A DNA stretch of 16,054 nucleotides from an uncultured Dialister sp. (GTDB lineage: Bacteria > Bacillota > Negativicutes > Veillonellales > Dialisteraceae). Below are positions 1 through 6,982 of the stretch, piece by piece. Each line of letters starts with the position of its first letter. Within the stretch, counting starts at the first letter, position 1. The notes below the pieces were generated by a model. It had not been told where the DNA came from, searched no databases, and saw only the letters and a program-made list of their open reading frames with translations. The translations under genes were made by a program, and so were the position numbers. The stretch spans positions 1 through 16,054 of the forward strand of contig NZ_UQKJ01000038.1 in NCBI RefSeq assembly GCF_900541605.1, written 5' to 3'.

Positions 1-234
1 AAGACGCCTTCCATTTGTGGCCCGGCGGTGGCGCCGTAGGCGACGGAGGTTAGCTGATGGAGGCGCCGCAGGCTGGCCCACCTCACGCCCCCGCTTTGGG
101 AAGGCAGCAGCCTACCCAAAGCCACAACCCGGTCGGGCCAGCGAAGCGTTGCCCGACCCACCACCCTTAGCCCCATCCATACGAGTGGACCGCTACCCAA
201 CCACCAGCCCCACCAGCTCGACAAACTGAAATAT
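1..234. repeat. Palindromic dispersed repeat, copy A (left end outside window)
   Basis: Non-coding, GC-rich and full of hairpins. Its first 55 bases are identical to 12866-12920 in copy B, and the following 18 match 12921-12938 with a few changes. The right end (214-234, reading CAGCTCGACAAACTGAAAT) is the reverse complement of the left ends of copies C and D. Internal stem-loops: CGGCG/CGCCG at 23-36, CTTTGGG/CCCAAAG at 94-121 with a second AGGC/GCCT stem inside it, and GGTCGGGC/GCCCGACC at 131-158. No transposase is present, and the arginine-rich open frame across it is a composition artefact. It resembles a non-autonomous MITE- or REP-like element; the family name is unknown to me. Confidence 0.8.
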
Positions 235-251
235 CGCGCCTCTGTATGAGC

Positions 252-290
252 AAAAAAAGAGGCCATCCTTTAAAAGACAGCGCTCTTTTT
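252..290 (-). terminator. Rho-independent terminator of the substrate-binding protein gene
   Basis: Read on the minus strand, AAAAAGAG pairs with CTCTTTTT. An inner GCTGTC/GATGGC stem (two G-T wobbles, one bulged C) closes an eight-base loop, and a run of T follows. It begins a few bases after the stop codon at 298-300, the usual place for the end of a single-gene transcript. Confidence 0.75.
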
Positions 291-297
291 AAAAAAA

Positions 298-1119
298 TTA
301 TTTCTTCATATCCGGTACCTTACTAAGGTTTTCATCAGAGAACCAGCGGTCATAGATCTTATCGTATTCCCCACTCTTCATGAGCTTATCCAGGGCATCG
401 TTCACCTGGTCCCGAAGGCCTTCATCCTTCTTGCTGATCATCATGACAAATCCGCCGGAGCCATTGATAATGCCCGCCTGTTTCAGTTTGTCAGAAGCCC
501 CGTGGGACAGGTAGAACCGGGCCACCGGCTTATCAAGAATCAGGGCATCAGCCTCGTTGTCCTCTACGGCTTTGATGAGCTGGTCATGATAATCGTATTC
601 CTTGACCTCTGCCCCGTACTGTTTCGCCGTTTCTACGTAAACCGTTCCTTTTTCTACAGCTACTTTCTTCCCTTTCAGGTCCTCGGGACCCTTGATTTCA
701 TTGTCCCCTTTCCGGGAAAGGATGGATACGTTTTCCTTGCTGTAGTAAATATTGCTGAAATCAACCTTGTCTGCCCTGTCCTGGGTCATATCGACGGCTG
801 CCACAGCGATGTCTGCTTTGTTCGAAACCAGGGCCGGCACCATTTCATTGAAAGGCATACTTTCATAAACCACCGATGCCCCAAGCTCTTTGGCCACGGC
901 CTTCGTGATATCCACATCAAAACCAATGATTTTCCCTTCTGTATCCTTGTATACAAAGGGTGGATAGGTCGCAATGCAGGCCACCTTCAGTTCCTTCTTT
1001 GCCGGTGCACCGGAAGCAGCCGATTTTGCCGGAGCCCCCTTATCCGCTCCGCAGCCCGCGATCCCGGCCATGAGACCGGCAGCCAGTAAAAGTACACCCG
1101 ATTTTTTCCATCCATTCAT
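298..1119 (-). CDS. Amino-acid-type ABC transporter substrate-binding lipoprotein
   Basis: 273-residue solute-binding protein of the SBP_bac_3 family (polar amino acid binding, as in FliY, GlnH and ArtJ). A hydrophobic signal at about 8-22 ends in the lipobox IAGC, so Cys23 should be lipidated. In diderm Firmicutes it would sit in the periplasm, anchored to a membrane. After an Ala/Lys-rich linker (25-42) the binding domain starts at KKELKVACIATYPPFVY and contains the family stretches GFDVDITKAVAKELG (66-80) and ADIAVAAVDMTQDRADKVDFS (about 102-122). The start is supported by a GAGGGAGG ribosome site 7-8 bases upstream. No permease or ATPase gene adjoins it, so it is an orphan that must use a transporter encoded elsewhere. 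The amino-acid specificity cannot be read from the sequence. Confidence 0.93.
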   Translation of the reverse strand: MNGWKKSGVLLLAAGLMAGIAGCGADKGAPAKSAASGAPAKKELKVACIATYPPFVYKDTEGKIIGFDVDITKAVAKELGASVVYESMPFNEMVPALVSNKADIAVAAVDMTQDRADKVDFSNIYYSKENVSILSRKGDNEIKGPEDLKGKKVAVEKGTVYVETAKQYGAEVKEYDYHDQLIKAVEDNEADALILDKPVARFYLSHGASDKLKQAGIINGSGGFVMMISKKDEGLRDQVNDALDKLMKSGEYDKIYDRWFSDENLSKVPDMKK

Positions 1120-1160
1120 AGAAAACGCCTCCCTCTAAACAGCTGCTTTTGGTTCTCTTC

Positions 1161-1189
1161 ATTATATAAGTAAAAAAAGTAATTCGCAA
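1161..1189 (-). promoter_or_regulatory. Sigma-70-type promoter of the substrate-binding protein gene
   Basis: On the minus strand the -35 box is TTGCGA (1184-1189) and the -10 box is TATAAT (1161-1166), with a 17-base spacer. Transcription should start near 1154, giving a leader of about 35 bases before the ATG at 1119. Apart from this promoter and the start of the SRP RNA promoter, I see nothing in 1190-1350. Confidence 0.75.
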
Positions 1190-1353
1190 TAAGGAAAGGC
1201 CAAATTGGCGGTTACATCGTAAAAGATTCAATAATGTATCCATTACAATTTATAAACTGATTCAACATCCCGGTTTTCCGTTCAAAAGCCGAATCGATGA
1301 TAAATTGCTCCAGTATATCACTTTCATAACACTTGCCCCTGATTTTTCCTGTA

Positions 1354-1381
1354 TTGCATTTTTCCTGCAATGCTGTATAAT
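1354..1381 (+). promoter_or_regulatory. Promoter of the SRP RNA gene
   Basis: -35 TTGCAT (1354-1359), 16-base spacer, perfect -10 TATAAT (1376-1381). The expected start falls at about 1389-1391, where the paired 5' strand of the SRP RNA begins. This agreement supports both calls. Confidence 0.75.
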
Positions 1382-1390
1382 ATGATTTGT

Positions 1391-1547
1391 GGCTCTGCAG
1401 TACTGATTTATGGCAGTCTCCGGGCCCCGTGCAATGAAATCCCATGAACCCGGTCAGGTCCGAGAGGAAGCAGCCGTAAGTGGCCCTTTTCATGTGACAC
1501 GGTGCATCCTGGAGGCTGTCATAAATGAGGACTGCAAAGCTTTTTTT
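1391..1547 (+). ncRNA. ffs: Signal recognition particle RNA (4.5S/scRNA type)
   Basis: The RNA of the signal recognition particle, which binds Ffh and targets nascent membrane proteins to FtsY. The core shows the conserved helix-8 sequence GTCAGGTCC, a four-base loop GAGA, then GGAAGCAGC (1453-1475). The distal arms pair strongly: GCAGT..CTgATTTATGgCAGtCTCC at 1397-1421 matches the complement of 1509-1534 with only a few mismatches. The 3' end runs into seven T residues (1541-1547), which act as terminator. It forms one long hairpin without an obvious Alu domain, so it is the short bacterial type. Its place just upstream of dnaX matches the Bacillus order. The loop is GAGA rather than the usual GGAA, though still of the GNRA class. 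Confidence 0.94.
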
Positions 1548-1572
1548 GTATCCTGTTCAATTCCTTCTATTG

Positions 1573-1578
1573 TATAAT
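1573..1578 (+). promoter_or_regulatory. Possible -10 element for dnaX
   Basis: A perfect TATAAT preceded by TG lies between the SRP RNA terminator and dnaX, about 110 bases before the dnaX start. No good -35 box stands at the right distance (TTGTAT at 1546-1551 is 21 bases away), so the promoter call is tentative. Some dnaX transcription could come from read-through of the SRP RNA gene. Confidence 0.4.
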
Positions 1579-1688
1579 AGCAGGAGATGAACATAAGTCC
1601 CTGTGATAATACTGTCAAATGGCTGCGTATCCCAGTCTGACAGATGCTTTTTCTTGAATTAAGGGCTTGTCCTTGCAGGAGGTCGTTT

Positions 1689-3629
1689 ATGGCGTATTTA
1701 GCATTATACAGGAAATGGCGTCCCCGTACCTTTTCAGAGGTCGTCGGGCAAAAGCATATTTCTATTCCCCTCCAGCGGGCCATTGAGCAGGACCGCCTGG
1801 CCCACGCCTATCTGTTTTCCGGCCCCCGAGGTACGGGAAAGACCAGTATGGCAAAGATTCTGGCCAAAGCAGTAAACTGCCTCCACCCCAATGGAGCCAA
1901 TCCCTGTAATGAATGCCAGAGCTGCCGCGAAATCAATGAGGGCGCAAGTCTGGATGTCTATGAAATCGATGCCGCTTCGAACCGGGGCATTGAAGAAATC
2001 CGCGCGCTGAAAGAATCGGTACGCACGCTTCCCGCCGTGAGCCGGAAGAAAGTCTACATTATTGACGAAGTCCATATGCTGACCAAGGAAGCGTTCAATG
2101 CGCTTTTAAAGACACTGGAAGAGCCGCCGGCCCACGTATTATTTATCCTGGCCACTACAGAACCGGAAAAAATACCACTTACCATCCTCTCCCGATGCCA
2201 GCGTTATGAATTTCACCGCATCTCCGTAGCCGATATCAGGGACCACCTGTTGTATATTGCCAAAGAAAGCGGTCTTCCCCTGACGGAAGATGCTGCCGAC
2301 CTTATCGCCGTACGAGCTGATGGCGGCCTTCGCGATGCCCTTTCCCTCCTGGACCAGTGTTCTTCTGCTTCTGAATCCAAAGTACTTGACGCCCGGGCAG
2401 TCTATGATCTTCTCGGTCTTACAGGAAAAGATCGGATTCTTGATTTATCACACCATATATTTAATGGGAAAAGCGGGGAAACCCTTTCCCTGTTTTACAG
2501 CATACTGCAGGACGGAAAAGAACCGGCCGCCGTTCTCCGGGATCTTCTGGAACATTTCCGGAACCTTATGATATGCAAAATCAATCCCAAAGCACCGGAG
2601 CTGACCCAGTACGGAAGCCAGGTAGAGACCCTCCGTTCCGATGCGTCCCGGCTTTCCGAGCCCTATCTGGATGCCCTGTTTGAAGCGCTCCACGCTGCAT
2701 TAAGTGAAGCTAAAAGAAGCTCCTCTCCCCGTCTCAGCGCGGAGATGGGGCTTCTCCACCTCTGCCGCATCCGGGGATCCCAGTCACTGGATTCTCTGGC
2801 CGAACGGGTAACCCAGCTGGAAAAGGAGCTGGCATCGTTGAAAAAAGGCCGCATTTCCATGGCCCCTGCCCAGGCTCCCTCTGCATCCACCATTCCCGTG
2901 CCACCGGTCTTCCCGCAGCCCGTAAGCCAGCCGGTAATGAAACCGATGCCGCAGGTTCCCTCTCCCTCCTTCCCGGAGCAGAGGCCTCCCAAAACAGCAG
3001 GAACCCCGGCAGCAGGGCCTGAAAGCAGAAATTTCCCAAAAGCCCCACCGGTTTCAAAGCCTTCGCCCATTCCGGCTGCGCCTGATCCCCCGACCACTGC
3101 TCCCGGCGGTCCGTCTGTTCCTGCTCCTGCTGCTTCCAATGGTGCAGCGCTTATTAATCCGTCCACCTATGAAGACCTGTGGCAGAAGGTTCTGGGATAT
3201 TTTATGTCCATCCGGCGCATCGATGTGTATACGTGCCTCAGAAAAAGCACTCTCATCTACTGTACCTATACCAGGGCCATCGTTTCAGCCCCCCAGCCAT
3301 TCCTCGTTGCAGCGGGGAATAATAAATCCTACCAGAAGGTAGCGGCGGAGGCATTTAACAAAATTACAGGCCATCCCATTGAGATTCACACAGTACTGAA
3401 AGGGAGCGAAGAAGAGGCTTCCGCCTATACGCTTTTAAAAACAGCTGAGGCTGCCCCTTCACCGGTCACACCGCAACACCCGGATCCAATACCCCAAAAG
3501 GTGGAGCAGAACCCATACCGCCCGATCTCCAGGGAACAGATTTCAGATAAAGATAGAAGCGACCCGTCACTTAACGAAGCCTTGAAAATCATGGCGGACT
3601 GTGATATATATGAAAAGACTAATCAATAA
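1689..3629 (+). CDS. dnaX: DNA polymerase III subunits gamma and tau
   Basis: Clamp-loader ATPase of the replicative polymerase; tau also ties the clamp loader to the polymerase. 646 residues from the ATG at 1689, chosen over an in-frame ATG at 1644 because AGGAGGT (1677-1683) precedes it and MAYLALYRKWRP is the family's usual start. Walker A GPRGTGKT is at 45-52, zinc cysteines at 64, 73, 76 and 79, Walker B DEVH at 126-129, and the SRC motif at 168-170. The AAA+ and collar domains extend to about 380. A proline-rich linker fills about 391-486 and a tau-type C-terminal domain 490-646. Six A residues (2841-2846) lie exactly where the collar ends and the linker begins, a possible slippage site for a shorter gamma form. 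It leads the block with ybaB and recR. Confidence 0.97.
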   Translation: MAYLALYRKWRPRTFSEVVGQKHISIPLQRAIEQDRLAHAYLFSGPRGTGKTSMAKILAKAVNCLHPNGANPCNECQSCREINEGASLDVYEIDAASNRGIEEIRALKESVRTLPAVSRKKVYIIDEVHMLTKEAFNALLKTLEEPPAHVLFILATTEPEKIPLTILSRCQRYEFHRISVADIRDHLLYIAKESGLPLTEDAADLIAVRADGGLRDALSLLDQCSSASESKVLDARAVYDLLGLTGKDRILDLSHHIFNGKSGETLSLFYSILQDGKEPAAVLRDLLEHFRNLMICKINPKAPELTQYGSQVETLRSDASRLSEPYLDALFEALHAALSEAKRSSSPRLSAEMGLLHLCRIRGSQSLDSLAERVTQLEKELASLKKGRISMAPAQAPSASTIPVPPVFPQPVSQPVMKPMPQVPSPSFPEQRPPKTAGTPAAGPESRNFPKAPPVSKPSPIPAAPDPPTTAPGGPSVPAPAASNGAALINPSTYEDLWQKVLGYFMSIRRIDVYTCLRKSTLIYCTYTRAIVSAPQPFLVAAGNNKSYQKVAAEAFNKITGHPIEIHTVLKGSEEEASAYTLLKTAEAAPSPVTPQHPDPIPQKVEQNPYRPISREQISDKDRSDPSLNEALKIMADCDIYEKTNQ

Positions 3630-3638
3630 GAGAGGAAC

Positions 3639-3740
3639 ATGCATCAGCCGGAAATCGGTAACTTACCGCCAGGGACCATGGCTTTCATGATTCCCCACTT
3701 TGTAAAAAATCCAGGAGGATTCTATTATGTTTGGAAATAA
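3639..3740 (+). CDS. Possible 33-residue leader ORF overlapping the ybaB start
   Basis: A frame of 33 codons plus stop (begins MHQPEIGNLPPGTMAF) follows dnaX by nine bases and runs through the ybaB ribosome site. It ends 14 bases inside ybaB in another frame. AGAGAGG stands just before its ATG, with a short spacing of about three bases. It has no recognised domain. It may be a translationally coupled leader, or simply a chance frame in the 97-base gap; the second is more likely without conservation. Confidence 0.2.
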   Translation: MHQPEIGNLPPGTMAFMIPHFVKNPGGFYYVWK

Positions 3741-4053
3741 AGCACAGATGCAGAATATGTTGAAAAAGGCGCGCAAGATGCAGGAAGAACTGCAGAAAAA
3801 GCAGGAAGCCCTGAAAAAGCAGACCATCGATGTCTCCGTCGGCGGCGGCGCTGTAGCCCTTACTATGAACGGAGAAAAACAGATTGTCTCCCTGAAAATT
3901 GCAAAAGATGCCATTGACCCGGAAGATCCGGAAATGCTGGAAGACCTGATTACCACTGCCGTTAATGAAGCCGGTAAAAAAGCGGATGAAATGGTACAGA
4001 AGAGCATGAGCGAAGTTACCGGCGGCCTTGGCCTCCCCGGCGGAATGTTCTAA
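3727..4053 (+). CDS. ybaB: YbaB/EbfC family nucleoid-associated protein
   Basis: 108-residue DNA-binding protein of the YbaB/EbfC family, which forms dimers and is nearly always found between dnaX and recR. Residues 5-32 are a charged helix (QMQNMLKKARKMQEELQKKQ), followed by the beta core VSVGGGAVALTMNGEKQIVSLKI at about 37-59. Then come DPEDPEMLEDLITTAVNEA, typical of the C-terminal helix, and a Gly/Met-rich tail ending GGMF. AGGAGG (3713-3718) lies eight bases before the ATG. The stop overlaps the recR start by one base (TAATG), so the two are translationally coupled. Its exact cellular role is not settled in the family. Confidence 0.95.
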   Translation: MFGNKAQMQNMLKKARKMQEELQKKQEALKKQTIDVSVGGGAVALTMNGEKQIVSLKIAKDAIDPEDPEMLEDLITTAVNEAGKKADEMVQKSMSEVTGGLGLPGGMF

Positions 4054-4643
4054 TGAACAGGGAACTTGAACAGGTAGCCGAGCAGTTTCGCAAACTCCCG
4101 GGTATAGGCGTCAAAAGTGCCCGGCGCCTTGCCTATTTTATGCTGGAACGTCCACAGGAAGACGTAGATGCATTTCTGGCAGCCATAAAAAATGCCCGCA
4201 GCAAGGTCTGCTATTGCTCTATCTGCTGCAATCTTTCTACTTCAGACCCCTGTGAGATCTGCAGTGACGACAGGCGTGACCATTCTGTCATCTGCGTAGT
4301 GGAACAGCCCCAGGATGTAACAGCACTGGAACAGAGCCAGGAATATCACGGTCTCTATCATGTACTCCATGGTGCACTTTCCCCGCTGGATGGCATCGGA
4401 CCGGAACAGCTGAAAATCAAAGAGCTTCTGAAACGGCTGGAAACAGATACGGTGAAAGAAGTCATCATTGCTACGGATCCCGATACCGAAGGTGAAGCGA
4501 CCGCCTATTACCTGTCCCGGCTCATAAAACCTTCCGGCATCAAAGTTACCCGTATCGGACGGGGCATCCCGGCTGGAGGTGCTATCGGCTTTTCCGATGG
4601 AATGACTTTGGCCGGTGCCGTAGAGAACAGAAAGGAAATCTGA
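4053..4643 (+). CDS. recR: Recombination mediator RecR
   Basis: 196-residue RecR, which acts with RecO (and RecF) to load RecA at gaps in single-stranded DNA. In order: the helix-hairpin-helix LPGIGVKSARRLA (15-27), a four-cysteine zinc finger at 55, 58, 67 and 70 (with extra cysteines at 53 and 59), and a Toprim domain from about 78. The Toprim domain carries ATDPDTEGEATA (140-151), and the C-terminal RIGRGIPAGGAIGFSDGMTL follows. Length and motif order are normal. The start shares one base with the ybaB stop. The DPDTEGE stretch replaces the more common NPTVEGE but keeps the acidic residues. Confidence 0.97.
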   Translation: MNRELEQVAEQFRKLPGIGVKSARRLAYFMLERPQEDVDAFLAAIKNARSKVCYCSICCNLSTSDPCEICSDDRRDHSVICVVEQPQDVTALEQSQEYHGLYHVLHGALSPLDGIGPEQLKIKELLKRLETDTVKEVIIATDPDTEGEATAYYLSRLIKPSGIKVTRIGRGIPAGGAIGFSDGMTLAGAVENRKEI

Positions 4644-4647
4644 GTCT

Positions 4648-4899
4648 ATGATCGAATCATTAGGTGCACTGGGGGGCTATGGCATTACCAGTGTCATTAT
4701 CATCATTCTGGCTTTTTTCTTTTTCGCCCATTTCGTAAAGAAAATCATTGGGAATATCATTATGGGCGGCCTTCTGTTCTGGCTGCTCAATGCCATCGGC
4801 ATCACCCATATGACCCTGACCACCATGCACGGTATCGTGGTCGCTTTATTTGGAGTTCCCGGTACTATCATTCTTGCCCTTCTCGACCTGGTTGGGTAA
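4648..4899 (+). CDS. BofA-family (pro-sigma-K processing inhibitor-like) membrane protein
   Basis: 83-residue integral membrane protein resembling BofA. In Bacillus, BofA restrains the SpoIVFB protease that activates sigma-K during sporulation. Three hydrophobic stretches: 13-30, 36-51 and 61-82. The family-like C-terminal block is NAIGITHMT...GIVVALFGVPGTIILALL (48-78), with the conserved G-V-P-G. It follows recR by four bases, the standard Bacillota position. AAGGA at 4632-4636 is 11 bases before the ATG, a rather long spacing. If the host does not form spores, as is common in Veillonellales, this gene must do something else or be a relic. I see no inactivating change. Confidence 0.85.
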   Translation: MIESLGALGGYGITSVIIIILAFFFFAHFVKKIIGNIIMGGLLFWLLNAIGITHMTLTTMHGIVVALFGVPGTIILALLDLVG

Positions 4900-4903
4900 A
4901 AAT

Positions 4904-4941
4904 AAAAAGCAGCACTGTGTCCATGCAGTGCTGCTTTTTTT
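4904..4941. terminator. Bidirectional rho-independent terminator
   Basis: A perfect hairpin, AAAGCAGCACTG / CAGTGCTGCTTT with an eight-base loop, flanked by A residues on the left and T residues on the right. It therefore ends in a U tract in both directions. It lies between the converging bofA-like gene and the ABC-F gene and can serve both. Confidence 0.92.
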
Positions 4942-4990
4942 ATTGGGATGAAACGCCTCACAAGCGGGCCTTTCACGGAACACTTCCTAT

Positions 4991-6877
4991 CTATTCCGTT
5001 TTCTCAGCCAGCTCATCCCACTTCCGGTAAAGGTCATCCAGTTTCTTCTTCGCTTCTTCATATTCCTGGGCAAGCGCGGAATAATTTTCCGGGTTCATAC
5101 TCATTTGGACCGTATACATCTTCACCGTCGCTTCCAGCCGCCCGATTTCCATTTCCACATGGTTCAATTTGGAAATATCTGCCTGCGACGGTTCCTCTTT
5201 CTGCTGGTGCTGTTTCTCCGGAGGTTTCTCTTCTTTCTTTTCCTCTTCTACCGCAGCGGCCAGCCCATTCCTGTCCTTCTCGAATTCTTCGAGATCTTTT
5301 TTCTTTTCCCGGTAGTAGCTGTAATTTCCAAGGTATTCCGTCAGCTTTCCCTGATCCAGGTCAAGAATACGTCCCACTACCTTATCCAGGAAATACCGGT
5401 CATGGGAGACCACAAGACAGGTCCCTCCGAATGCCTTCAGTGCCTCTTCCATAATTTCCCGGGTGGGAATATCCAAATGGTTCGTCGGTTCATCAAGAAT
5501 CAGGAAATTCGGCTTTTCCAGAAAAAGACACAGCAGTGACAGTCTTGCTTTCTCACCGCCGGAAAGCATGCCTACCGTTTTAAATACATCGTCTCCCCGA
5601 AAAAGGAACATGCCCAATATGTTTCTGGCTTCTTTTTCCCCGAAGTTAAATGTATCCCGCACCTCATCGAGCACGGTCAGATTGGGATGCAGCCGTTCCT
5701 GTTCCTGGGAATAGTAACCCATCTTTACATTATTTCCCAACTGCACAAAACCGCTGTCCGGTTTTTTCTCCCCTGTAATAATTTTAAGAAGCGTTGTCTT
5801 ACCGGCTCCATTGGGGCCGATGAGCCCCACGGTTTCTCCTCTACGGATATGCATGGTCAGGTCTTTGAATAGGACCTGGTTCCCATAGGAGCCTTCTACC
5901 CGCAGCACATCGAGCACCTTATCTGCACATTCCTGGGGCGGATCAAAATGAAAACGCAGCGATGCCTGGTGCACCGGTTTTTCAAGACGCACGAGCCGAT
6001 CCAGCTGAGACTGCCGGCCTCGGGCCTGCTTTGCTTTGATTCCGGCCTTATAGCGGCGTATATATTCTTCCGTTTCTTTGATGTGTTCCTGCTGTTTATC
6101 ATAGGCCTTCTGATAGGCCCGGTCCTGGTTCTCCTTCGTTTCCATATACCGGGTATAACCGCCCCGGAATGAACGGATATGGTGATTTTCCAGGTCCAGA
6201 ATACCGGTGGCAGCGGCATCCAGAAAATACCGGTCATGGGAAATCATAAGAATTCCCCCTTTATAGGACCGGAGATAATCCTCCAGCCATTCCAGCATGT
6301 TCATATCCAGGTGGTTTGTCGGTTCATCAAGGAGGAGAAAATCCGGATGCCGTACGAACGCTGCGGCCAGATTGATTCGTACCTTCTGCCCGCCGGAGAA
6401 GAAGCGAATATCCCTGTCCCAGTCTTCATCAGAAAAGCCAAGACCCGTCAGGATCTTTCTTGTCGTCGATTCATATTCATAGCCCCCAAGAAATTCAAAC
6501 CGCTCTTCCGCTCTCCCGTATTCCCTGACCAGATTCTCATCACTTTTATTCGTTTCCAATTCCCTGGTCAGTCTTTCAATCTTGTCCTTATAGAAAAGTA
6601 CATCTTTCCAGGCTTCTTCCATTTCTTCCCGGATGGTATGGCTGGTATAATTGAAATCCTGCCGAAGATAGCCGATGATAGCGCCATCACTGGCTTTCAC
6701 GGATCCCTTATCATATTCTTCCGTACCTATAATGCACTTCAGCAGCGTCGTTTTGCCGGCTCCATTGGCCCCTACAAGGCCTATTCTCTCTCCGCTCCTC
6801 ACATCAAATGATACATTTTCAAAAACAGTTTTTATTCCAAAGGATTTTGATAATCCGCTGATCTTTAAAGTTGCCAT
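4991..6877 (-). CDS. ABC-F family ATPase (ribosome-associated type)
   Basis: 628-residue soluble protein with two ATP-binding cassettes and no membrane domain, as in ABC-F proteins that bind the ribosome (EttA, Uup, YdiF groups). Cassette 1: Walker A GANGAGKT (36-43), signature SGGQ (161-164), Walker B LLLDEPTNHLD (181-191), switch His at SHDRYFLD (213-220). Cassette 2: GPNGAGKT (354-361), LSGGEKARLS (438-447), LILDEPTNHLD (459-469), SHDRYFLD (491-498). The linker (about 240-300) is charged and helical, matching the P-site tRNA interaction motif. A Lys/Glu-rich stretch (540-565) leads into a C-terminal coiled coil (570-628) like that of YdiF and Uup. It is a single-gene unit. A resistance role is possible in some family members, but nothing here shows it; housekeeping is likelier. 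Confidence 0.93.
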   Translation of the reverse strand: MATLKISGLSKSFGIKTVFENVSFDVRSGERIGLVGANGAGKTTLLKCIIGTEEYDKGSVKASDGAIIGYLRQDFNYTSHTIREEMEEAWKDVLFYKDKIERLTRELETNKSDENLVREYGRAEERFEFLGGYEYESTTRKILTGLGFSDEDWDRDIRFFSGGQKVRINLAAAFVRHPDFLLLDEPTNHLDMNMLEWLEDYLRSYKGGILMISHDRYFLDAAATGILDLENHHIRSFRGGYTRYMETKENQDRAYQKAYDKQQEHIKETEEYIRRYKAGIKAKQARGRQSQLDRLVRLEKPVHQASLRFHFDPPQECADKVLDVLRVEGSYGNQVLFKDLTMHIRRGETVGLIGPNGAGKTTLLKIITGEKKPDSGFVQLGNNVKMGYYSQEQERLHPNLTVLDEVRDTFNFGEKEARNILGMFLFRGDDVFKTVGMLSGGEKARLSLLCLFLEKPNFLILDEPTNHLDIPTREIMEEALKAFGGTCLVVSHDRYFLDKVVGRILDLDQGKLTEYLGNYSYYREKKKDLEEFEKDRNGLAAAVEEEKKEEKPPEKQHQQKEEPSQADISKLNHVEMEIGRLEATVKMYTVQMSMNPENYSALAQEYEEAKKKLDDLYRKWDELAEKTE

Positions 6878-6900
6878 AATAATTCCTGTAACCTACAAAC

Positions 6901-6928
6901 AATATATAATCTTCAAAAATAAGAACAA
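6901..6928 (-). promoter_or_regulatory. Candidate promoter of the ABC-F gene
   Basis: On the minus strand TTGTTC (6923-6928) is followed after 16 bases by TATATT (6901-6906). This gives a leader of roughly 20 bases to the ATG at 6877, with AGGA as ribosome site. The boxes are imperfect. No terminator with a U tract separates this gene from the secretin upstream, so read-through is also possible. Confidence 0.5.
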
Positions 6929-6962
6929 TTTCGATGCCTCATCATGCGGAATGAAATCATCC

Positions 6963-6982
6963 GAAACAGGACGTCCTATTTC
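6963..6982. repeat. 20-base near-perfect palindrome over the secretin stop codon
   Basis: The core AGGACGTCCT is perfectly self-complementary, and the flanking five bases on each side match with one mismatch. It contains the TAG stop of the secretin gene and lies about 85 bases upstream of the ABC-F start. It could be an operator or an RNA hairpin. No T run follows, so it is not a classical terminator. Confidence 0.45.

Noticed and set aside
17..229. 70-residue Arg- and Pro-rich open frame in copy A
   Set aside because: It lies wholly in a hairpin repeat, has no ribosome site, and its composition simply reflects high G+C.
1212..1493. 93-codon minus-strand frame upstream of the substrate-binding gene
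   Set aside because: It runs antisense through the SRP RNA gene and its promoter, with no known domain.
1490..1783. 97-codon minus-strand frame
   Set aside because: It overlaps the SRP RNA 3' end and the dnaX start in antisense; a shadow.
2663..3166. Gly/Ala-rich 167-codon minus-strand frame
   Set aside because: Complement of the proline-rich linker of dnaX; a composition artefact.
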